From: Chara braunii
Taxonomy: Eukaryota; Streptophyta; Charophyceae; Charales; Characeae
DNA length: 32,005 bases
Assembly (NCBI GenBank): GCA_003427395.1
Contig: BFEA01000149.1
Span: forward strand, 2,557,977-2,589,981
Direction: 5' to 3'
Below, piece by piece: positions 17,650-24,780 of this stretch. Positions within the stretch are counted from its first letter, which is position 1. Every line of letters starts with the position of its first letter. A program made the translations under genes and the position numbers. Under the pieces are notes generated by a model, which worked only from the letters and a program-made list of their open reading frames with translations, did not search any database and was not told the origin of the DNA.

Positions 17650-18241
17650 GGAAATGGGACGGGCTGCTTTCTTCTTGCTTATTTCTGCACCTCTCTTCCT
17701 GCATATAGTGACATCACGGAATATCTTAATTTTAATTCGTCTGCTCTTTACTTTGCCCTGTCTGGGGATAGACTTTAGGGCGCATTCATGAAGGATAATG
17801 AAGGTGGGCAATGAAGGTGACCCAGACGGCCCGGTTGGTAGCCCAGCAGGGTGCGCAAATGACAGGGATGAAAAATAAAACAACAACAACAACAAAAGTT
17901 TCATAGAATCATAGGAGAATGATGGCGGAGAAGAGAAACTTTAAGGAAAGTGAGGGTTCCAAACAGAGAACACACTCCACCTAAAGGTTAACTAATGCTG
18001 TGGTTTTCTTCGGGTTTGTGCTTCCTGTTTGTGGCGTGTGTTCTCTGTTTCTTGGCCATTGAATTTCCACAGGGGTAAAAGTGAACGTGACGAATGTGCC
18101 AAGGTTTTTCACCACATCTTCTGAGAAGCTGTGCCCAAGTAAGTGAGGAGAGGAACACAAAGCGCACACACACACACAAAAAAAAAAAAAAAGAAAGATG
18201 AACAAGTGGGGCAGTTTCATGATTTGGAACTCTAAACTTGA
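17648..18241. other. Unassigned sequence with simple repeats
   Basis: Contains an (AAC)n run at about 17880-17896 and an (AC)n/A run at 18166-18192. I see no gene. Confidence 0.4.
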
Positions 18242-18581
18242 GGCCAAAAAAAACACGAACGGGCCAAAAGAGCGGCCGCCGAACTCCAAGTGGCAATGGA
18301 AGTACCGCGCGCCACCGTTGGGGCTTTTTTTTTTTTAAGAAGAAAACCGGGCCCAGTGCCCAAGGCTTATATTTCCAAGACAAGAGAACTGAGGCCGGGG
18401 TCCTCACAGTCTACCCGGAAAGATATCGGGCCTTTTTTCATCCGTTTTCTTTCACCATCTAATGCCACGGCCGATCCTTGTAGTTATGACACCCACCCTC
18501 TGGGCCAGGGCGAGCAGTGCTTTCATCCCTCTTTCTAGTTTGGCGGCTGTTGTTTTTTCCCCGTTCCTGTTTTTTTTGCCC
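18242..18581. mobile_element. Inverted-repeat (MITE-like) element of about 340 bp
   Basis: 18242-18285 and 18537-18581 are inverted copies over about 45 bp at roughly 85% similarity. The words CACGAACGGG and CCCGTTCCTG sit inside them, with A8 facing T8. GCCCGTTCGTGTTTT at 18579-18593 is an exact complement of 18248-18262. There is no coding capacity. A target-site duplication is not evident. Confidence 0.45.
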
Positions 18582-18726
18582 GTTCGTGTTTTGTTTTGCC
18601 CATTCGAAACTCTTTTGTGACACAAACGGACTTACCCCCCCCCCCAAACACGAACAAAAAGAGAAAAGAAAGACACTCAAAGGAGGAATGAAGTAATTTG
18701 ACTCCTCTGCAACATTGATCTACTTC

Positions 18727-18768
18727 TTGTTGTTGTTGTTGTTGTTGTTATTGTTGTTGTTGTTAAGT

Positions 18769-18801
<33 letters not shown>

Positions 18802-18975
18802 NTTTTTTTTTTTTTTCTTAAACAATTGGCTCCAATCTATTCGTGGGGAGCGGCAAGTTTTTAAGTTGTTGTTAGTTGTTTTGTTGTTGTTAAGTTGTTG
18901 TTAAGTTGTTGTTAAGTTGTTGTTGTTAAGTTGTTAAGTTGTTGTTAAGATGTTGAGTTGTTGTTGTTGTTAACA
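18727..18975. repeat. (TTG)n, poly(T) and TTGTTGTTAAG tract
   Basis: (TTG)n at 18727-18764, T-run with one N at 18770-18816, then repeated TTGTTGTTAAG units at about 18862-18975. Lengths in such tracts are unreliable in assemblies. Confidence 0.9.
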
Positions 18976-19398
18976 TCTACTGCAGCCATCATGATGGGAT
19001 ACTGAGCTCTTGACTTCAAAGTTCAAATTCATTTGGCTGGTCAGAAACGCAAATGAACTTGTGTCTAAAATATTAGGTTTTCTTTTTTTCTTTTTAGGTT
19101 CGTAGAAAGAACGTTTTCAAGAGTGGTGTGGCCAGGCGACTCCATTGATTGCCTGTATGATTGGACTTGTGTCTAAACCAGGCCCTCTTTCTTGGAAGGC
19201 TTGCCTATATGCAGGCCCTTTTTCTGCAGAGGTGCCGCCACAAGCTCCGTTTTCTTTTTTCTTCCTTCTTGAGGGCCTCGCGCCGCATCCTATCACCAAA
19301 TGCACGAAAGAGACAAAAAGGTATGATGACAATGTATCTCTCCATGTTGTATCGGCAGGTTCATTCTCATTTTGCACATTTTTGGTGACGGGTGGCGC
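18976..19398. other. Unassigned sequence
   Basis: No supported gene, RNA or repeat in this stretch. Confidence 0.4.
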
Positions 19399-19507
19399 TA
19401 CAGTCTTCCCCCGAATACAACGCACGGTCATTATAGCTGAATTTGGCGTATCTTTCGGTCTAAATTCAGCTATAATGACCGTGCGTTGTATTCGGGTTAA
19501 GACTGTA
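19399..19507. mobile_element. MITE, copy 2, with TA target duplication
   Basis: A 105-bp hairpin (19401-19505) flanked by TA on both sides (19399-19400, 19506-19507). Arms 19401-19444 and 19462-19505 are complementary at 42 of 44 positions around a 17-nt loop. It starts CAGTCTTCCCCCGAATACAA. A TA duplication and CAGT ends fit a Tc1/mariner-related MITE. Near-perfect arms imply recent movement. Confidence 0.9.
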
Positions 19508-19758
19508 GGCCCTTCGTTGTTACCAGTTTGTTTATGCTGTTGTTAGGGTTTAGGGATATGAACTGATGAATCAGATGCTGCCGGAGCAAGCAAAGCCTCA
19601 GCAATACAGGCTCTCCTTCCTCCCCTTTTTTTTTTTTTTTTTTTTTTGTGTCCTTCCAATTTTTTGACCCTAAAAGTGTGAGGAAAAAATTAAGAGAAGA
19701 GTATAGTTAAAAAAAAAACAAAAAAAACTCTGATGCCTGTCGTTGTCCTCGATCAGCC

Positions 19759-20727
19759 ATGCGCGTGATCATTGCAGCTGCTTCTGCTGCGCGGGCACCT
19801 ACGACGACGACGACGACGACGGAGGAGGAGGAGAAGAAGCAGAAGCAGGCGCCCCAAAGCGGGAGCAGCCAGGACAGCAGCAGCAAGCTCGACACGAAAC
19901 GAAGAGGAGAGAAAGGCGACGGCTTGGCAACCATATCCGCTTGGAAAACAGTGCCCACCAGTTCAGACCCCTTGGCCCAGGGGCATCAAGACAGCAGCCC
20001 CCCCGGAGAGGAGGAGGATACCGCAGCGCCCCCGGGAAACTCTCCCCCTCAACTGCAATCCTCCGCGGACTTGGATGGGGGGAATGGAGGAGGAGGAGGC
20101 GCAGGTACCTCCTTCCCCATATCCTCCAATACTTCCCTAGACGGCGGACCGTTCGATGGACTGGGCAATTCATCAGAGACGACGGTGGCTAGTCTTGGAG
20201 GAGGAGGGTCAGGCCACCCCACCTCAGGCTGGGAGAACCAGACGTCGGTTGCACTCGCGGATCTCGGCGATGTCAAGGGCACAAAATGGGGTTCCGGAGA
20301 GAAGGGAGGAGGCGGAGGAGGAAAAGGAGGGGTAGTAAGAGGATCGGTCGTCGGGGCCGAAGCTGGGGGGGCCGCTTGTGAACCCTCAAGTACAGATCCC
20401 TACTCCATGTCCACGGGTAACGGGTCGTGCGTCCCAGCGGTTCTGACGACGACTACAAACGCCGACAGCAGCAGCGGAGGAGGGGGAACGACAGAGGCGG
20501 AACCCAGAATGGGTACCACGCGTACGGTGGATTCGCCAGGAAACGGCTCGCAGAACGGGGCGATGGCTCCTTCCCCCGGTGAGTTGGCTGTACTCTTTGG
20601 GACCGAGGACGACAGCTCATCAGCTCCTTTGCATGATGGAGGAGGAGCATTTCTCAGATCTCTTCTCCTCTCCTTAGCAGCTTCTTTGGCGGCCGTGGCT
20701 CATCCACAAGTCTTCATCTCACTCTGA
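19759..20727 (+). CDS. Low-complexity Gly/Ser/Thr-rich hypothetical ORF
   Basis: An open frame of 322 codons. The product has a Thr7-Glu4 block near residue 15, then poly-Gly blocks and Ser/Thr-rich text, with a short hydrophobic C-terminus (LRSLLLSLAASLAAV). I recognise no domain. It may be an intrinsically disordered N-terminal exon of a host gene: GTGAGT at 20579-20584 is a good splice donor, so an exon might end at 20578. Against this, the DNA is GC-rich and repetitive, and other frames, including minus-strand ones, are also open over several hundred bases, so the length alone is weak evidence. ATG 19759 has a G at -3. Confidence 0.35.
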   Translation: MRVIIAAASAARAPTTTTTTTEEEEKKQKQAPQSGSSQDSSSKLDTKRRGEKGDGLATISAWKTVPTSSDPLAQGHQDSSPPGEEEDTAAPPGNSPPQLQSSADLDGGNGGGGGAGTSFPISSNTSLDGGPFDGLGNSSETTVASLGGGGSGHPTSGWENQTSVALADLGDVKGTKWGSGEKGGGGGGKGGVVRGSVVGAEAGGAACEPSSTDPYSMSTGNGSCVPAVLTTTTNADSSSGGGGTTEAEPRMGTTRTVDSPGNGSQNGAMAPSPGELAVLFGTEDDSSSAPLHDGGGAFLRSLLLSLAASLAAVAHPQVFISL

Positions 20728-20758
20728 TGGCCATAGTCATCGCTCCTGCTTCCCCACC

Positions 20759-20796
20759 ACCTCCTCCTCCTCCTCCTCCTCCTCCTCCTCCTCCTC
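20759..20796. repeat. (CTC)n microsatellite
   Basis: Uninterrupted CCT/CTC triplets directly downstream of the Gly-rich ORF. Confidence 0.95.
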
Positions 20797-20826
20797 TGGT
20801 TCGTCTTCGTCGTCTTCGTCGTAGCT

Positions 20827-21190
20827 ATGGTGTTTAGATCTTCGTTTCGAGAACTTTCAGGCTCCTTGTCCTCCTCCTTGCCTCCACGTCCACCTCTTTC
20901 TTGTCCTCCTCTGCCTCTTCCTCTTTCTCCTCTTCGGCGGATTCCAGTGGTGTTAATCTCTGAGTATCCTCTTCGGCGTGCCCGTGGTGTTAATGTCTTA
21001 GTATCCTCTTCGGCGGATTCCTGTGGTGTTAATCTCTTAGTACTTAGTATCCTCTTCGGCGTGCCTGTCTGTGGTGTTAATCTAGTATCGACGACGACGT
21101 TTCAGGCTTCTTGTCCCCCTCCTTTTTCTCCTCTTCGTCGTGTGTCTGGTGTTATTCTCTTCGTGACGACGAAATTTCAGACTTGTCCTC
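20827..21190. repeat. Irregular tandem repeats with CCTCTTCGGCG and GTGGTGTTAATCT
   Basis: CCTCTTCGGCG recurs near 20928, 20968, 21005 and 21051, each followed by GTGGTGTTAAT about 12-20 bp later. Flanking words TTTCAGGCTCCTTGTCC (20857) and TTTCAGGCTTCTTGTCC (21100) also repeat. Spacing is about 37-47 bp. The frame open through here is a by-product of the repeat. Confidence 0.7.
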
Positions 21191-21373
21191 GACCTCCTCG
21201 TGGCATTTGCGATGCTGTGCCTTGTCAGAACTTGCAATGGTGCTTCTCCTTATACTGTAATTCAGCTGCTCGGGCCGTCTTCCCTCGCCCACGGCCATTC
21301 ACTGTTATGTTCCTGGCTTCTCAATCAACTCCCCTGGTGCTTATTATAAGGGTCGCCATCTCCAGGATTACCA

Positions 21374-21480
21374 CCGTCTTCCCCCGAACACAACGCACCC
21401 TCAAATGATGCCGGTAGCGGACCGGAATTGTAGCTTGTATGCATTCACGATAATTGTGCGCTGTGTCTGGAGGAAGACGG
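21374..21480. mobile_element. MITE, copy 3
   Basis: A 107-bp segment starting CCGTCTTCCCCCGAACACAA and ending CTGTGTCTGGAGGAAGACGG, with inverted ends and an inner GCGCACC/GTGCG pair. TA follows at 21481-21482, and TA is found three bases before the left end. The interior has diverged more than copy 2. Confidence 0.85.
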
Positions 21481-21501
21481 TAGGGAGGCAGGTAGGATTT
21501 G

Positions 21502-21554
21502 CGGGGGGGGGGGTGGGGGGAAGGGGGGCGGGGGGGGGGGGGGGGGGGGGGGGG
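21502..21554. repeat. G-run tract with G-quadruplex potential
   Basis: Runs of 11, 6 and 6 G with single interruptions, then 25 uninterrupted G at 21530-21554. Confidence 0.95.
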
Positions 21555-21970
21555 CGGACGCGGGTGTAATTCAATTGCACTAGTTGAATTGCTCGAAGAG
21601 GCGTAATTACGGGGGGAGGACGCGGGTGTTACTCCCCTGTGGTAGGGGTGTTAATTACGGTTACTCCGCAAACGAACTGCTGCGTCTACCCCAGGCCTGC
21701 TTCCCCTACCACCCCTTCCGGCCCTTTCCCACCCCTCTCCCACCCCTTCCAACCCCTCTCGCACCCTAACATGATTACTCTTTTTGTTTTTGTTTTTTGT
21801 TCAATTCTTGCTTGTTTAGCATTTCCGATTCACAATTTCTGGTCCCCAATCGTCCTCGTATGAATGGCATGCATTTTCTTTCCTCTCTGCCACAGCTCCT
21901 TGCAGTGTTTGTCATTTTGAGACACCGTCTGATCTGATTTTAATGACGTTCGATTTGATAGGCTCTGCGT

Positions 21971-21974
<4 letters not shown>
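21555..21974. other. Unassigned sequence
   Basis: GACGCGGGTGT and AATTACGG words recur at 21556-21660, followed by a run of CCCACCCCT-like words to 21767. No gene. Confidence 0.4.

Positions 21975-22015
<41 letters not shown>
21975..22015. repeat. (GA)n microsatellite
   Basis: About 40 bp of uninterrupted GA. Confidence 0.97.
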
Positions 22016-22018
<3 letters not shown>

Positions 22019-22269
22019 ACGTCGTAAGAAAAAGGAGGAGGAGGAAATAATAGGATTCAATGAATGGGAGGAGAGAAAAAGAATTACTTCTCCACATTTT
22101 CACCAAACCAGAGCAAGAGACAAAATGCGGGAGAGAAGGACGTACGAAAGGAAGGGGGTAAGGATGGCGGGAACTACGCGGAAGCAATCGCCCCTGATTC
22201 ACAGCAGCAGCGGCAGCGTCACCAGCAACAGCCCCCCCCGTGGACGGCGGGGAACGCGGCGCTACTGCA

Positions 22270-22702
22270 GGCGGAGGACCCCGAAGACGGCGGAGGGTTA
22301 GCGACCACTTTTCTTCGCGCCATGGAGGTCGCGATGCCGATCTGACACGTTGAATATTCGTTCGGATACTCCTTTCCGTCGGGTCTGCGCGGCATAAGAT
22401 TCTCTTCCGAACGGCAGGTGCTTTTTCCAAAAAAAAATAAAAATAAAAAAATCTTCCGAACGGCAGGTGGCTTCCACTCAGGGCATACTCTCACTACGAC
22501 TTTTTTACGTGTTCTTGGACGGAATTGCGGCCAGTAGGCGGAGGACCCCAAAGACGGGGGAGGGTTAGCGACCACTTTAGTTCGCGCTATGGAGGTCGAG
22601 ATGTCGATCTGACTCGTTGAATATTCATTCGGATACATTCCTTCCACTCAGCGCATACTCTCACGACGACTTTCTTACGTATTCTTGGACGGAATTGCGG
22701 CC
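22270..22702. repeat. Segmental tandem duplication, A-B-A-B
   Basis: Block A, 100 bp, occurs at 22270-22369 and 22537-22636. Block B, 62 bp, occurs at 22471-22532 and 22641-22702. B1, A2 and B2 are separated by 4 bp each. A1 and B1 are separated by 101 bp, most of which is accounted for by a later insertion and its target duplication. Copies agree at about 88-93%. Confidence 0.9.
22403..22469 (+). mobile_element. 31-bp A-rich insertion with 18-bp target-site duplication
   Basis: TCTTCCGAACGGCAGGTG occurs exactly at 22403-22420 and 22452-22469. Between them are 31 bp that start CTTTTTCC and end in an A-rich tail. This is the signature of an extremely 5'-truncated LINE or SINE insertion (target-primed reverse transcription). 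Confidence 0.8.
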
Positions 22703-22976
22703 CGCTTACATCCAGGTATGGCCGTGAATGCGGTCAGATACATTTTAGATACCGCGAGTGTGAGTACAGACAGGGGAGACAAAGTTCCGCACAGAGTGAC
22801 GGTCAAAGCTTTTTGCGCTGCTTGGCTGCAAGCTATCTGTAGTAGTTTTCTCCTCCCCGCGCGTCCCCCCCCCCCCCCCCCCCCCCCTTTCGGAAATCTT
22901 CCCGCCCCTGCCAATTTCGCAGAAGAGACAAGAAAAACAGGAGTGGTTTACGTCAGTACACAAGGAGTACTATGGG
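22703..22976. other. Unassigned sequence with a C-run
   Basis: Contains an uninterrupted C-run at about 22867-22887. No gene supported. Confidence 0.5.
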
Positions 22977-23119
22977 CCTCGCTCCACTCCACTCCACAAC
23001 ACTCTACATGCATTTAGACGCCTTCTAGACGGCATGCATTCCAAGTTTTGGACTCTTCCCAATGCACCTGGCCCAGATAGCGTCCAGATGCATGTAGAGT
23101 GTTCTATAGCGGAGCGAGG
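22977..23119. mobile_element. Hairpin element related to 7055-7142
   Basis: CCTCGCTCC then AACACTCTACATGCATTTAG at 22977-23017 is inverted at 23080-23119, with a 5-bp length difference. GTCCAGATGCAT at 23082-23093 is also in the right arm of the 7055-7142 hairpin. No target duplication is visible. Confidence 0.5.
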
Positions 23120-23304
23120 CGCTATGCCTATGAGACCGGCGGGGTAAGCTTTCCGCTGCAGGTTGAGCGTTCTTTTTTTTTTTTTTTTTTTGAAGGTTTG
23201 CATTTATTACCATTGAACACTCTGAGGGCGGGAATCCTCCACAAACAACAGGGAAGACTCTGGGGCCATTACCCAGTTTAGGCTCAGTTCCCCAGTATTG
23301 TGCC
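23120..23304. other. Short linker with a repeat shared with 24643-24713
   Basis: A T-run at 23173-23191 is followed by GAACACTCTGAGGGCGGGAA, then TCCTCCACAAACA and GGCCATTACCCAGTTTAGG at 23215-23281. The same words occur in the same order at about 24647-24703. Confidence 0.7.
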
Positions 23305-23781
23305 TATGCTAAGGAGTCCCAAGACAGTTCCAACAAATGGTTCCAACAACTTCGGTCCCAGTCTTAAGGTTCTTGTGGTTGGCATTCCGGTCGTCACCTG
23401 TTTTGAGTATTCGGACAGAACTTGCATTCGCATCCATCCAATTTCATTATCTACAACTCTGCAGGACATCTGCCCAACCATCAGGACAACTTCCTACAAT
23501 AGACGGCACACAAGAGCATCGGCTAAGATCTACGGGGATTGTCGGGAGACGTGACACTCACCCAGGCTGAAGAATGGCCTCGCCGACCCAAGCAGTACCA
23601 CTGCCTTGGCCGGAAACAGTATAAGTCATAGGGGTCTGCCCTGTGACCACACCTTGTGAGGTCTCTCGAGCAGCGCCCTCCAGTCCAGACTGTTCCAAAT
23701 AAAATAGGAAAAGGTGAGGCCAAAGATGCTGCCAGATCTCGTAGGAGTGAATCAGAAAGGTGGGCCGCAGGCCCGCACACC
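23284..23781 (-). pseudogene. Unidentified gene fragment, left copy, with a putative intron
   Basis: Read on the minus strand, an open segment from about 23781 (GLRPTFLIHSYEIWQHLWPH, then LFLFYLEQ) runs to 23562. A 68-nt GT-AG intron follows at 23561-23494 (GTGAGT donor, TTGTAG acceptor). The second exon (SCRVVDNEIGWMRMQVLSEY, then LLEPFVGTVLGLLS) runs to 23284. I do not recognise the protein. The hydrophobic end suggests a membrane-associated or signal-like segment. The fragment probably derives from a host gene captured or duplicated with its intron, since processed copies would lack one. Confidence 0.5.
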
Positions 23782-24288
23782 GTGGGAAGATCGAGGGTGG
23801 CGGGGCCGCTTCGCCAAAAGGCGAGGAGAACGACTCACACTCCGTAGGACTTACCCTTGTGATCCTGCGCAGGTTTGCGTATGCGATGAGTGCTGCGAGC
23901 GGGTGCGGACTGGAGGGCGCTGCTCGAGAGACCTCACAAGTTGTGGTCACAGTGCAGACCCCTGTGACTTATACTGTTTTCGGCCAAGGCAGTGGTACCG
24001 CTCGGGTCGGCGAGGCCGTTCTTCAGCCTGGGTGAGTGTCACGTCTCCCGACAATCCCCGTAGATCTTAGCCGATGCTCTTGTGTGTCGTCGATTGTAGG
24101 AAGTTGTCCTGATGGTTGGACGGATGTCCTGCAGAGTCGTAGATAATGAAATTGGATGGATGCGAATGCAAGTTCTGTCTGAATATTCAAAACAGGTGAC
24201 GACCGGAATGCCAACCGCAAGAACCGTAAGACTGGGACCAAAGTTGTTGGAACCATTTGTTGGAACTGTCTTGGGACTCCTTAGCATA
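23305..24288. repeat. 382-bp inverted duplication around a 220-bp spacer
   Basis: 23305-23686 and 23907-24288 are complementary without gaps; I count about 17 mismatches in 382 (roughly 95% identity). The spacer is 23687-23906. The arms carry an exon-intron-exon fragment, in minus orientation on the left and plus on the right. Confidence 0.95.
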
Positions 24289-24297
24289 TGCGGATGA
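23907..24297 (+). pseudogene. Unidentified gene fragment, right copy, with a putative intron
   Basis: Same fragment on the plus strand. An open exon ends at 24031, the intron is 24032-24099 and the second exon is 24100-24297, ending in TGA. Two frames are open before the donor. The one ending in W at 24029-24031 joins the second exon in phase without a stop. The other (VTYTVFGQGSGTA) would give a stop soon after splicing. Two of the mismatches with the left copy lie in the intron and about 15 in the exons, so I see no clear sign of purifying selection. Confidence 0.5.
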
Positions 24298-24322
24298 ACT
24301 TGACTTGGCACAGTACTCCCCA

Positions 24323-24417
24323 AGACTGTTCCAAATAAAATAGGAAAAGGTGAGGGCGAAGATGCTGCCAGATCTCATAGGAGTGAGTCAGAAAGGCGGG
24401 CCGCAGGCCCACACACC
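24323..24417. repeat. 95-bp direct copy of 23687-23781
   Basis: Both blocks start AGACTGTTCCAAATAAAATA and end in a GGGCCGCAGGCCC-like word followed by CACACC, with about six mismatches. On the minus strand they encode HSYEIWQHL and LFLFYLEQ. The left block touches the left arm directly; the right one is 34 bp beyond the end of the right arm and is not inverted with it. Confidence 0.9.
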
Positions 24418-24780
24418 TCCTAAACCAGCCCAAATCCCTCCACCGTCCCGCAAGTGACTCCGTCGTCTTGCAGGGAGTGGTGGAACGAGCGAATGAGTGA
24501 TGGCGGCTGGAGGCAGAAACGAGCGACTCCTTCAATTGAAGTCCTTCAATTGAAGGGACATACTCGGCTGGGCTTGAGTGAAGTAGTACGATAATTTGTG
24601 AGTTTGGAGCCGAAAAATGGTGGAAGAGTGGAATGAAGAAGATGCTTGAACACTCGGAGCCCGAGAATCCTCCACAAACATCTGGGCCATTACCCAGTTT
24701 AGGTTCAGTGTTGGAAACCGGGTCCAGCGTCCCATCAGCCTGCAAACTGAAAACAACAAATGGACCAAAAAGAAACAACC
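24418..24780. other. Unassigned sequence with short repeats
   Basis: CCTTCAATTGAAG, itself nearly palindromic, is repeated at about 24530-24556. 24643-24713 matches 23208-23281, and on the minus strand the words GGACCCGGTTTCCA and ACTGGGTAATGGCCC match the retroposon end at 6685-6723. No gene. Confidence 0.5.

Noticed and set aside
17378-17904. ORFs with Arg-Glu or Ser-Leu repeats
   Set aside because: They are translations of the GA microsatellite.
19743-20282. Alternative frames over the Gly-rich ORF
   Set aside because: They are shadow frames in GC-rich repetitive DNA; openness in several frames lowers confidence in all of them.
23558-24070. Independent genes on both strands in the inverted repeat
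   Set aside because: The apparent proteins on opposite strands are mirror copies of one fragment, not separate genes.
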